Source of the DNA: CAIKZZ01 sp036742455
GTDB lineage: Bacteria > Pseudomonadota > Gammaproteobacteria > Steroidobacterales > Steroidobacteraceae
NCBI GenBank assembly: GCA_036742455.1
Contig: DAINQU010000004.1
Location: forward strand, 1-64,000
Direction: 5' to 3'
Length of the DNA: 64,000 nucleotides
Shown: one piece after another, positions 17,723 through 26,136 of the stretch
Layout of the letters: every line of letters starts with the position of its first letter
Position numbering within the stretch: position 1 is the first letter of the stretch
Notes under the pieces: model-generated
What the model was told of the DNA's origin: nothing
Databases searched by the model: none
The model's input: only the letters and a program-made list of their open reading frames with translations
Position numbers and translations under genes: made by a program

Positions 17723-18390
17723 GCGGTCCGGGAGGCGCCGAGGCGTTCAATTTCGGCCACCAGTTGGTCGGTGGTGATCTGGCGGCAGTAGCCGCGATTG
17801 TTGCGCAGCGACGTGTCCTGCCGCTCGGCCGACTGGGTCACGCAGGCGTCTGTAGCGACCGTCACCAGGTACCCGAGGTCGCAGGCATCCCGTACCGACG
17901 AATCCACACACTGATCGGTGAGTACGCCGACGATGATCAAATACCGAACACCCAGGTTACGGAGCACGTAATCAATATTGGTGGACATGAACACCGACGA
18001 TGACGTCTTCGGGATAATAATCTCGTCGTCGCCCGGTCGTAGGTCATCGATCACTTTCGCGTCGTTGGAGCCCTTCGGCACATTGAATCCGGTGATCTTG
18101 TAATCGAGGGAACGATCACGGCCATCCTGAGTCAGGTTTTCGACGACGGTGTACATCACTTCGACGCCGTTTTGGCGGCAGACCTGTTGCAGACGCCGCA
18201 TGTTCGGGACCCCGACACGATCCATTTGATCGAAGAAGTATCCGTAACGCGCCTCAATGGTGGCAGCGTCTAGACCCACGTATTCCCCACCCTCGCGGAT
18301 GCAATTGAAGTTTTGGACATCGACATACAGGATCGCTGCAGCATCCAGCTCAATTTCAATCTCACGACTGGTGGGTGTCGGCAAACGCAT
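17719..18390 (-). CDS. Isochorismatase-fold cysteine hydrolase (paralogue)
   Basis: A 223-aa protein. The triad is D24 in LYVDVQNFN, K128 in IIIPKTSSSVF, and C161 in LTDQCVDSSVR. It is the last gene of a leftward operon. The TGA of the formylglutamate amidohydrolase-like gene lies two bases before this ATG, and AGGAG lies within the end of that gene, so translation is coupled. The longer frame to 18453 is rejected because it would overlap the upstream gene without a ribosome-binding site. The operon setting (glutamate ligase, N-acylglutamate hydrolase) argues that it releases ammonia or a carboxylate from an amide intermediate. The exact substrate is unknown. Confidence 0.87.
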   Translation of the reverse strand: MRLPTPTSREIEIELDAAAILYVDVQNFNCIREGGEYVGLDAATIEARYGYFFDQMDRVGVPNMRRLQQVCRQNGVEVMYTVVENLTQDGRDRSLDYKITGFNVPKGSNDAKVIDDLRPGDDEIIIPKTSSSVFMSTNIDYVLRNLGVRYLIIVGVLTDQCVDSSVRDACDLGYLVTVATDACVTQSAERQDTSLRNNRGYCRQITTDQLVAEIERLGASRTA

Positions 18391-18392
18391 CG

Positions 18393-19172
18393 TCAGACTC
18401 CTAAAATGGCGAGGCGCGCATTCATCAGCGCACGGGAAAGTCGATCGGCCCATTCCGCTTGACCGGACGCTGTCGTCACCAGGTCTTGACGGACCTCGAT
18501 CTCGACGTGCAGCAGGCCTCGACGCTCGGCATGGACTGGAACGGTGTAGTCGGTCTCGTCACTGACGAAATACGGTTCGTTGTCGGCGACGATCAGGCCG
18601 GGTTCGGCGCGCAGGGCGTCCAGCACCGCCCCGGCAAAACGACGATCGCGGTTATACAAGATCGCTGCATGCATGGCGCGGCGGATGCCCTTGTACAAAT
18701 CCGTCATGCTGTGCTGGCAGACGAGTATGGTTGCTCGCCCTGCGTCCCGGCGCTGATCAATTAGGTCCGCAATCCGCTGCTGATAGGGTCGAAAAATCTC
18801 CTCAGCTCGCGCGTGACGCGCGGGACCATCCAAGTTCTCGTTCCCCGGTATCGGCGTGTACTCACTGAGTGTCGGCATCGACGACGGCACCGACGGATCT
18901 CGATTGCAATCGATCACGAGTCGAGAGTAGTTCGTTGCGATGAGCGTTGCGTCCAGGCGCTCAGAGAGGCCCCGCGCAATGCCCAGAGCGCCGATATCCC
19001 AAGCGATATGGCGCTGCCGCTCGGATGCTGATACGCCGAGATCGCCGAGTGCGACCGGAATGCGATTCGCCGCATGGTCGACCGTGATGAGAAAGTCGGA
19101 GGAACCGTCCGTCCGCTCTTCGAGGAAAGGGGCCGGGTCGGCCGGGGTTAGCACGCGCACCGTAGGCTCCAT
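18393..19172 (-). CDS. N-formylglutamate amidohydrolase-like protein
   Basis: A 259-aa protein matching the N-formylglutamate deformylase family (HutG type): ITVDHAANRIP near the N-terminus, IDCNRDPSVPSSMP, and IATNYSRLVIDCNRD, followed by HSMTDLYKG and a HVEIEVRQDLV strand near the C-terminus. The family hydrolyses N-formyl-L-glutamate to formate and glutamate using a metal. No other histidine-utilisation gene is nearby, so it is unlikely to serve Hut. In this operon it may cut a different N-acyl or gamma-glutamyl compound. The TGA of the glutamine-synthetase-like gene is followed by one G and then this ATG, a tight translational coupling that fixes the start at 19172. Confidence 0.82.
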   Translation of the reverse strand: MEPTVRVLTPADPAPFLEERTDGSSDFLITVDHAANRIPVALGDLGVSASERQRHIAWDIGALGIARGLSERLDATLIATNYSRLVIDCNRDPSVPSSMPTLSEYTPIPGNENLDGPARHARAEEIFRPYQQRIADLIDQRRDAGRATILVCQHSMTDLYKGIRRAMHAAILYNRDRRFAGAVLDALRAEPGLIVADNEPYFVSDETDYTVPVHAERRGLLHVEIEVRQDLVTTASGQAEWADRLSRALMNARLAILGV

Positions 19173-19173
19173 C

Positions 19174-20427
19174 TCAGTAGACCGCCGTGTAACGGGCGCA
19201 CACGTCGGCTTCGTCCAGACCGTGGAGTCCGGCGGCTTCGGCACGCTTGAACTGTATATAGCCGTCCCGCAGCCCCGCTCCTAACCACGCATCCGGTACG
19301 GTGGCCAGGTGGTCAAGCGCATCGTCCAACGACTGCGGCAGCGGCACGGGACGATGATCCGCTAAACGCGCCTGACGCCGAATACCGTCTAGACCGGCGC
19401 GGACCATGCCGGCCAATGTCAAATACGGATTCGCCGTAGCGTCCGCGACTCGAAACTCGACGTTAAATTGTCGAGCGCGATCGTCGGGATCCTGTGCATT
19501 GGTGGGCGCGATGCGTAACGCCGTGCCGCGATCCAGGTCGCCGATGTCGGCGTTCACCGGGGCCCACCGATTCGGCCGCAGGCGATAGTACGAGGCGACC
19601 GACGGTGTCGCGAGCGCGCACAACGCCGGCATCGCCTGCAGCAGGCCCGTGACAAAGGCCTCAGCGGTTGGCGCTAACTGCAGGGGCCCACTGGGATCGT
19701 GCATAACCGGACGATGGTCTCGATCGAGAAAGCTAAAGTGGATGTGCGTTCCATTGGCAACCCCGTTGGGATCGCCCATCGGCGCGAGACTGACCGAGTG
19801 TCCGTGGCGATAGGCGACGGATTTGAGCACCTCACGCACGATGACGGCTTCATCGGCAGCGCGCACTCCAATCACTGGCGCGGTCGTCACTTCAAATTGT
19901 TGCGGACCGTACTCTGCGAGAAAAGAATCCGGGGTGATCCCAGCCTCGCGCAGTCGAGCGAGCACATCGGAGCCGAAGGTGCCCTGCCGCCGTAGACCAT
20001 CCAACTCGTAGGGCCGCCACGGTGCCGCCGGCACGCCGGTATACGTGAACTCTTGCTCGAACGTGGCGTAGAGGTGCCAACCGGTTTCCTGCTCAAGGTC
20101 GGCCAACGCGCGCCGCAGCGCGCCGCGCGGACAGTACTCCCACGGACGCCCGTCGAGGTCGTAGAAATCGCCGAGGTAATAGTGCTCTGCAGGTTCGCCG
20201 TCGGTGGTCAAGTACACGCGCGTCGACGGATCTGGAACGAGGAATACTTCCCCACGCGTACCAAACGTTGTCGTCTGGATCGGCCCGAAGGCACCCATGT
20301 AGAGATTGGTGGGCGACTGCCCCATTCCGCGTTGCAGTTTCGACGGCAATTCGTGCGCGGGAAAACTCTTACCCCGGTAATGACCGGACAGATCACTTGT
20401 ACCGATAAACACGATCTCTTCGCGCAT
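19174..20427 (-). CDS. Glutamine-synthetase-like gamma-glutamyl ligase (PuuA-like)
   Basis: A 417-aa member of the glutamine synthetase superfamily. The short length and the N-terminus (EEIVFIGTSDLSGHYRGKSF) place it with gamma-glutamyl-amine synthetases and not housekeeping GlnA. Active-site elements visible are FEQEFTY and EYGPQQFEVT (metal glutamates), NGTHIHFSF (ATP-site His), RPNRWAPVNA (Arg), and VEFRVADATANPYL (C-terminal Arg motif). Such enzymes join glutamate to an amine with ATP. It sits between a P1 peptidase and the formylglutamate amidohydrolase-like gene and probably activates an amine substrate. Start ATG 20427 is chosen; a TTG further upstream has no ribosome-binding site. Confidence 0.85.
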   Translation of the reverse strand: MREEIVFIGTSDLSGHYRGKSFPAHELPSKLQRGMGQSPTNLYMGAFGPIQTTTFGTRGEVFLVPDPSTRVYLTTDGEPAEHYYLGDFYDLDGRPWEYCPRGALRRALADLEQETGWHLYATFEQEFTYTGVPAAPWRPYELDGLRRQGTFGSDVLARLREAGITPDSFLAEYGPQQFEVTTAPVIGVRAADEAVIVREVLKSVAYRHGHSVSLAPMGDPNGVANGTHIHFSFLDRDHRPVMHDPSGPLQLAPTAEAFVTGLLQAMPALCALATPSVASYYRLRPNRWAPVNADIGDLDRGTALRIAPTNAQDPDDRARQFNVEFRVADATANPYLTLAGMVRAGLDGIRRQARLADHRPVPLPQSLDDALDHLATVPDAWLGAGLRDGYIQFKRAEAAGLHGLDEADVCARYTAVY

Positions 20428-20475
20428 GATGTCTCGCCGGTGCAATCGCTCAACAGGAGGTCGTGTTATACCAAA

Positions 20476-21627
20476 TCAAGACCGGCTAGGTACCGGTTCC
20501 ACCCAACGACCGTATTCCCGGAGTAACGAGCAGAGCCGACCGTGGTCGATCGCCTTCAAGTACTGTCCCGGGGGCTTGTACGTCGGTACGGTTTCGGCGG
20601 CGACGAGCGCGTTTAATACAGCTTCTTCAACGGCCTCGACCGCTGCGGCATAGACCGCGTCGATGGCCGAGTCGTGCAGAAACTGAGCGCTGTAGAAACT
20701 GGGTTGCGGTTGGCCAATGGCCGGCTGAGGGCTCGGGTTCGCCGTGGACAGGGCCAAGAATATATCCCCCGAATAATGCCCACCCCGCGTGCCGGTGCGA
20801 CCGAGTCCTAGCGCAGCGCGTTTAGCAACGCGTGTCAGTTGCGATGGCGAGAGCGGCAGGTCGGTCGCGAGGATCACAATAATGGATCCCATCTCGCCCA
20901 CCGGCCCATCAAAGTCGATGCGGTCGTCGGTGTACAGCTCACCGACCGGCACACCGGCGATGACAAGATCCTCGCGCGTGCCAAAATTGGATTGCACCAA
21001 AGCGCCAAGCGTGTAGGTGGCCGCGTCCACGTCCAGTGTCCGTGAACTCGTTCCGGTGCCTCCTTTAAAGTCGTAGGTCTGCATACCCGTCCCACCGCCG
21101 ACGTTGCCCTCGGCGATTGGACCGGTTTGGGCACTGGCGAGGGCCTCAAGGACGTGGTGTTCCTTGACATGACGTCCGCAAATATCGTTGACGAGACCGT
21201 CATAAGTTTCGGCGATCACGGGCATGGCCCACGCATGATGCCGCCGGAAATGATCGGGGTATTGGTCAATCATCCAGCCGACGGCGGCGTGATGCGCGAC
21301 ACCGACCGAGTGCGTGTTCGTGAGGCAGATGGGGCCCAGGAACCAACCGGCGTCCTGCACCCAATGGGTGCCGGTCATTTCGCCATTGCCGTTCAGGCTG
21401 AATTGACCCGCCCAGACCGGCACCGGTCCTTCATTCGGTGGACGCGTTTGAATGGCGGTAATGCCCGTGCAGATGGGCGCGCCCGCGTCGCTTATCGGGT
21501 TGCGCAACGTGCTGTAGCCCACCCGAATACCCGGAACGTCGGTGATGGTGTTCCAGCGCCCCGTTGTTCCGCGCAATGGGATACCCAAGTCTCGGGCTCT
21601 GGGCTTCTGGATGACGGCATTCGACAT
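20476..21627 (-). CDS. P1-family N-terminal nucleophile aminopeptidase (DmpA-like)
   Basis: A 383-aa peptidase of family P1 (DmpA/BapA). The precursor cleaves itself before a serine that becomes the N-terminal nucleophile. Here the Gly-Ser pair is G247-S248 in GEMGSIIVILATDLPL, close to the Gly249-Ser250 site of DmpA. Other family blocks are ITDVPGIRVGYSTL, GNVGGGTGM, and LGRTGTRGGHYSGDIFLALSTAN. No signal peptide is seen. DmpA-type enzymes release small N-terminal residues, D-alanine or beta-amino acids from peptides and amides. GGAGAG sits upstream of ATG 21627. It is 48 bases upstream of the ligase start and probably in the same operon. Confidence 0.9.
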   Translation of the reverse strand: MSNAVIQKPRARDLGIPLRGTTGRWNTITDVPGIRVGYSTLRNPISDAGAPICTGITAIQTRPPNEGPVPVWAGQFSLNGNGEMTGTHWVQDAGWFLGPICLTNTHSVGVAHHAAVGWMIDQYPDHFRRHHAWAMPVIAETYDGLVNDICGRHVKEHHVLEALASAQTGPIAEGNVGGGTGMQTYDFKGGTGTSSRTLDVDAATYTLGALVQSNFGTREDLVIAGVPVGELYTDDRIDFDGPVGEMGSIIVILATDLPLSPSQLTRVAKRAALGLGRTGTRGGHYSGDIFLALSTANPSPQPAIGQPQPSFYSAQFLHDSAIDAVYAAAVEAVEEAVLNALVAAETVPTYKPPGQYLKAIDHGRLCSLLREYGRWVEPVPSRS

Positions 21628-21665
21628 TCGATCTCTCCAAAGAAAAAATTGCGCGTATCAGCGAC

Positions 21666-23504
21666 TCAATACCACTCTTCGGCCATTTGATAACACGTCG
21701 CGTCACGAGCGCTGACCACGGCAAGCCACGCATCGATCTTCGGTAGCTCGTACCGATAAAAGTAATGGCAGGTCTGTACGAGTCCGAGCAGATGGGCGGA
21801 GTTTCCGCTGTCCCCGGAGGCGAGGACGGTCTCGGCCGTCAGTGCGATATCCAGCCAGAGCCACGCCATCGTCAAATGGCCCACCGCTTCGAGGTAGGGC
21901 GTCGCGTTCGCCAACGCCGCTTCCGGTTCTGCCGTCGCCCAGGCAGCCCGAGTGGCCACGACCACCCGATCGATTGCCGAAGTCAGCGCATTCGCGTGTT
22001 CGGATAACGTTCCCTGAGCGCGCGCCCGCGCCGCAGTGTGCTCCATCTGGCCGGTCAAGAGGCGCAGTCCTGCGCCGTCGGCCGTTCGCACTTTGCGGCC
22101 CAATAGATCCAATCCGTGGATACCGTGGGCGCCTTCGTGGATCATGTTGAGGCGTTGATCGCGCCAGTACTGTTCCACCGGAAAGTCGCGGGTGTAGCCG
22201 TAGCCACCGTGCACCTGGATCGCGAGACTGTTCGCCTCGAGCCCCCACTGGCTCGGCCAACTCTTCACGATTGGGGTCAGCATCTCGAGCAGAAGATGAG
22301 CCTCCGCTGCGGCCGGTGGCTCGGCGGTGCGAGCTTCATCGACCAGTCGAGCCGCGTAGAGAACGAGTGCGAGGGAACCTTCCGCATAGGCCTTTTGTGC
22401 GAGCAACATACGCCGCACGTCCGCGTGCTCGATGATGCGTACTTGAGGAAGGCTCGGGTCCTTGCCATGCGCACCGATTGGGCGGCCTTGTTTACGGATA
22501 CGTGCGTAGTCGAGGCTTGCCTCAAAGCCGGCATACGCCAGCGACGCGGCGCCGAGGCCGACTGCGATGCGCGCTTCGTTCATCATATGGAACATGTAAG
22601 CGAGTCCTTGACCCGCCTCGCCGACGAGATAGCCGACCGCGCCGCTCTGGCCGTCGACCGGATAGTGACCCTCGCCGAAATTCAGCACCGTATTCGGCAT
22701 GCCACGATATCCGCACTTATGGTTTAGGCCGGCTAAGACCACGTCATTGCGGGTCCCGGTCAGGCGTGCCTGCGTATCGACGAGCATGCGCGGCACGATA
22801 AACAGCGAGATGCCGCGAACGCCGGGAATCAATCGACCTTGGTCGTCCGGAATCTTTGCCAGTACCAGATGGACGATGTTTTCCGTCAGTGAGTGCTCGC
22901 CGTTCGAAATCCACATTTTTGCGCCGTGTATGCGGTAGCGTGGACCCAACGGATCGTGTGCCCCGTCGGTATCGGGCATCGCTCGAGTGGTGATATCCGA
23001 TAGGCTCGACCCGGCTTGGGTCTCAGAAAGGCACATGGTGCCGGACCACCGCCCGGAGAGTTGCGTGCGTGCAAAGACCTCTCGCTGCAGTTCTGAGCCG
23101 TGCGCGAGCAGCAGATTGGCGTTGCCGGTGGTCAACATCGCGCCGCCACCGAGCCCGATACCCGCTTTGGCGAAAAATGCATTGGCAGCCGCCTCGATGA
23201 CGTGGGGTAACTGCAATCCCCCCATCGCGTAGTCCTGCGTCGCAGCGACAAGTCCGGTGTCCCGGTAGGCTTGCGCGGTGGTATAGGCGGCTTCGGGCAA
23301 CCAGACGCTCCCGTCTGCCATCATCCTCGGTTCTTCGAGATCCACAATTCGATTGAGGGGTGCAAAGACCTCTCGCGCGATCCGCTCGCAGCTGTCGAGT
23401 ACGTCACTAAACGTCTCAGCCGTGTGATCGCGGTACCGGAGGCGCTCGGTGAGGCGATGGATCTGTAACCATTGATTGAGCAAGAAGTCGATCGTGCGAC
23501 GCAT
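21666..23504 (-). CDS. Acyl-CoA dehydrogenase, long form with C-terminal extension (DmdC/AcdX type)
   Basis: A 612-aa flavoprotein, longer than the usual 380 aa. It has the extra N-terminal helix (RRTIDFLLNQWL) and the C-terminal domain of the group that includes 3-methylmercaptopropionyl-CoA dehydrogenase. FAD and substrate motifs include MCLSETQAGSSLSDI and WISNGEHSLTENI. The catalytic-base region is MIHEGAHGIHGLDLLGRK, and HGGYGYTRDFPVEQYWRD is typical. It oxidises an acyl-CoA to enoyl-CoA. ATG 23504 begins the family N-terminus; the frame upstream to 23552 is not supported. It leads the leftward operon, 38 bases before the P1 peptidase. Its specific acyl chain cannot be inferred. Confidence 0.88.
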   Translation of the reverse strand: MRRTIDFLLNQWLQIHRLTERLRYRDHTAETFSDVLDSCERIAREVFAPLNRIVDLEEPRMMADGSVWLPEAAYTTAQAYRDTGLVAATQDYAMGGLQLPHVIEAAANAFFAKAGIGLGGGAMLTTGNANLLLAHGSELQREVFARTQLSGRWSGTMCLSETQAGSSLSDITTRAMPDTDGAHDPLGPRYRIHGAKMWISNGEHSLTENIVHLVLAKIPDDQGRLIPGVRGISLFIVPRMLVDTQARLTGTRNDVVLAGLNHKCGYRGMPNTVLNFGEGHYPVDGQSGAVGYLVGEAGQGLAYMFHMMNEARIAVGLGAASLAYAGFEASLDYARIRKQGRPIGAHGKDPSLPQVRIIEHADVRRMLLAQKAYAEGSLALVLYAARLVDEARTAEPPAAAEAHLLLEMLTPIVKSWPSQWGLEANSLAIQVHGGYGYTRDFPVEQYWRDQRLNMIHEGAHGIHGLDLLGRKVRTADGAGLRLLTGQMEHTAARARAQGTLSEHANALTSAIDRVVVATRAAWATAEPEAALANATPYLEAVGHLTMAWLWLDIALTAETVLASGDSGNSAHLLGLVQTCHYFYRYELPKIDAWLAVVSARDATCYQMAEEWY

Positions 23505-23668
23505 GATGAAATCCAGAGCGAGGTGTCGGTATGGTAGTCCTCTGCGGCCCACGCGCCTACGGGCGTCGCTCTACCCGGGTGAGGACGACCGTACTGATAC
23601 GGATTCGCCGCTGACCGTCGACCGGTAGTCTTGGGTCACCGACGTACATCCGTCGGCGGAGACCTTCC

Positions 23669-25993
23669 ATGCAACCCTCCGATAAGCCGTCCCTGCGGAC
23701 GAGCGACGACGCAATGATGGCGCGCGACCCGGTGTGTGGAATGCCGGTCGAGATAGCGACCGCGCGACACGTCCTCGTACAGAACGGTGTTACCTATCGC
23801 TTCTGCGGGGCCGGTTGCTTGGCACAGTTCCGGGCGCATCCTGCGCGGTATACCTCCGCCTCGCCCGGGCACCGAAGTGAACTCGCCACCGCATTACCGT
23901 CGGCCACAACCCCGTATACGTGCCCGATGCACCCGGCGGTGCGAGCCGCAGGTCCAGGAGTCTGTCCGTCCTGTGGGATGGCGCTGGAGTCGGTGCTACC
24001 GAACTTTCGGCAAACGGTTGAGAACGATGGCGCGGACATGCGCCGACGGTGTTTGCTGGCAGCTGGGTTGACCGCTTGCCTAATGACGTTTTCGATGTTG
24101 CCGATGGCGATGAGCATACCGCTATCGATGAGTACGGCTGCTGTGTGGGCGCAGTGGGTCTGCGCGACGCTGGTTGTCTTTGGCGCTGGTTCACCGTTGT
24201 GGATTCGCGCATGGCAGTCCGTTCGCCAACGCTCATTCAACATGTACACCCTCATCGGGCTCGGGGTTGCGGTCTCGTATCTGTCCAGCGCTGCAGTCAT
24301 CGTGTATCCGGGGTGGGTACCGTCCGTCTTGCGAACGGAGCACGGAGCGTCGGAGGGATATTTCGATTCGGCCGCGATGATCGTGACGTTGGTGCTGCTC
24401 GGTCAGTGGTTAGAGTCGGCCGCTCGCGCTCGGAGCAGCGATGCGCTTCGGGAACTGTTGCGCTCGGCCCCGGCCACGGCGCGGCGTGTGTCGCCAACGG
24501 GACAGGAAACGGATATGCCGTTGGATCAAGTGCGGGTGGGTGACCGCCTCCGGGTACGGCCCGGTGAGCGAATACCGGTCGACGGTCGTTTGGTGGCGGG
24601 CGAGAGTGCGGTGGACGAATCCATGGTCTCCGGCGAGCCAATTCCCGTCGACAAGAACTCGGGCGACCTTGTGCACGCCGGCACCCTCAACGATTACGGT
24701 TCCTTCGTCATGGTGTCGGAACGGGTGGGCGTCGACACACTCGTGGCACGGATCGTGACAGCGGTGGCCGACGCCCAGCGTACGCGCGCTCCGATCCAAT
24801 CGTTGGTGGATCGCGTCGCGGGGGTGTTTGTGCCTGCCGTCATGGCGTGTGCGGGGATAGCCGCGTTCGGTTGGTGGGCGTTCGGCCCTGAACCCCGACT
24901 GCTACATGGCCTGTCCGCAGCCGTGGCCGTTCTGTTAGTGGCCTGCCCGTGCGCGTTAGGGCTTGCGACACCCATGGCGATCATGGTCGGCATGGGTAGG
25001 GGGGCTCGGCTCGGTGTTTTGTTTCGCAATGCTGATGCGCTCCAGCGTTTGCACGACGTCGATACCCTCCTCGTGGACAAGACGGGTACGCTCACCGAAG
25101 GGCGTCCTCGGGTGGTCCGGCTGGAGCTCTACGGGGAGATTGCTGAAGCCGATATGGTCGCGTTGGCCGCAGCGGTCGAGCGTCACAGTGAACACCCACT
25201 GGCTCGTGCCATCGTCGAGTTTGGTTGCCATCAGGCGGTTCCCCGCTTAGCCGCGACGAATTTTCGGTCCTCTGCCGGCTCAGGCGCCGAAGCAGATATC
25301 CACGGACGGCACGTATGGGTCGGTCGTGAATCGGCGCGTTCGGCGCCCCGAGATCCTTCGGCCGACAGCGCTGCGACGGCCTGCACCCGCGTTCAGGTGG
25401 TGGTCGATGGAACGGCCCAGGGCGCGTTCCTAATGTCCGATCCTATCAAGGCGTCCGCCGCGGAGACCGTCGCGCGGTTACGGGCTCGTGGCATACAAAC
25501 CATTATGGTGACTGGCGATGCGGAGGGGCCGGCGTGGGCGGTGGCCCATGCCTTGGGCATCGTCGAGGTGCATGCCGGCGCGGGTCCGGAACAGAAAGCC
25601 GAGCTTGCTCGGGGTCTGCGTGCGAGCGGGCGTTGCGTCGCGATGGCCGGCGATGGGATCAACGACGCCCCGGCGTTGGCCGCTGCCGACGTCGGCATCG
25701 CCATGGGCACCGGATCGGATGTTGCGATCGAGACGGGGTCCGTCACCCTGGTGAAGGGTGATCTGGGCACGATAGAGCGCGCCATTCGCCTCAGCGATCG
25801 CACGCAGGCGAATATCCGCCAGAATCTCGTGCTGGCGTTTGCGTATAACGTGCTGAGCATTCCGTTAGCCGCTGGGATTCTGTACCCCTTACGGGGATGG
25901 ATGTTGAGTCCGATGGTAGCCGCTGCGGCGATGTCGCTTAGCTCGCTGGCCGTGATCCTCAATGCGTTGCGACTCCAGCGCGTTTCGCTGTGA
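23669..25993 (+). CDS. Copper-translocating P1B-type ATPase with YHS and heavy-metal-binding domains
   Basis: A 774-aa inner-membrane cation pump. From the N-terminus: a YHS domain (MARDPVCGMPVEIATARH to FRAHPARY, about residues 17-63), a CPMHP/CPSCGM heavy-metal-binding motif (about 88-110), and membrane helices. The CPC ion-site motif follows (C426-P-C428 in LLVACPCALGLATP), then the phosphorylation Asp D470 in DKTGTLTEG, SEHPLAR in the nucleotide domain, and GDGINDAPALAAADVGIAMG. The pattern is that of Cu(I) or Cu/Ag exporters. It has no classic GMxCxxC N-terminal domain. No CueR or CopY-type regulator is adjacent. GGAG precedes the ATG. It probably detoxifies copper or supplies it to cuproenzymes. 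Confidence 0.92.
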   Translation: MQPSDKPSLRTSDDAMMARDPVCGMPVEIATARHVLVQNGVTYRFCGAGCLAQFRAHPARYTSASPGHRSELATALPSATTPYTCPMHPAVRAAGPGVCPSCGMALESVLPNFRQTVENDGADMRRRCLLAAGLTACLMTFSMLPMAMSIPLSMSTAAVWAQWVCATLVVFGAGSPLWIRAWQSVRQRSFNMYTLIGLGVAVSYLSSAAVIVYPGWVPSVLRTEHGASEGYFDSAAMIVTLVLLGQWLESAARARSSDALRELLRSAPATARRVSPTGQETDMPLDQVRVGDRLRVRPGERIPVDGRLVAGESAVDESMVSGEPIPVDKNSGDLVHAGTLNDYGSFVMVSERVGVDTLVARIVTAVADAQRTRAPIQSLVDRVAGVFVPAVMACAGIAAFGWWAFGPEPRLLHGLSAAVAVLLVACPCALGLATPMAIMVGMGRGARLGVLFRNADALQRLHDVDTLLVDKTGTLTEGRPRVVRLELYGEIAEADMVALAAAVERHSEHPLARAIVEFGCHQAVPRLAATNFRSSAGSGAEADIHGRHVWVGRESARSAPRDPSADSAATACTRVQVVVDGTAQGAFLMSDPIKASAAETVARLRARGIQTIMVTGDAEGPAWAVAHALGIVEVHAGAGPEQKAELARGLRASGRCVAMAGDGINDAPALAAADVGIAMGTGSDVAIETGSVTLVKGDLGTIERAIRLSDRTQANIRQNLVLAFAYNVLSIPLAAGILYPLRGWMLSPMVAAAAMSLSSLAVILNALRLQRVSL

Positions 25994-26136
25994 GATCAGG
26001 GGTCTGTGTCGAGCTGCAAAATAGGATCAAAAAATGATCCTTAAAGAGTCGCCCGCCCCCTTGCTTTAGCTGTCATTCCGGGTAGAACTGTGGTCCCCTC
26101 AGGCGGCATTGAACACCGCGAGACTGGCCCAGCCTC

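Noticed and set aside
23505..23668. CueR-type operator before the copper ATPase
   Set aside because: No convincing long dyad with the expected spacing was seen in the gap, so no metal-regulator site is claimed.
26023..26041. Hairpin between the copper ATPase and recC
   Set aside because: A 7-bp A/T-rich repeat (AGGATCA with complement) around five A residues, not followed by a T-tract; too weak to call.
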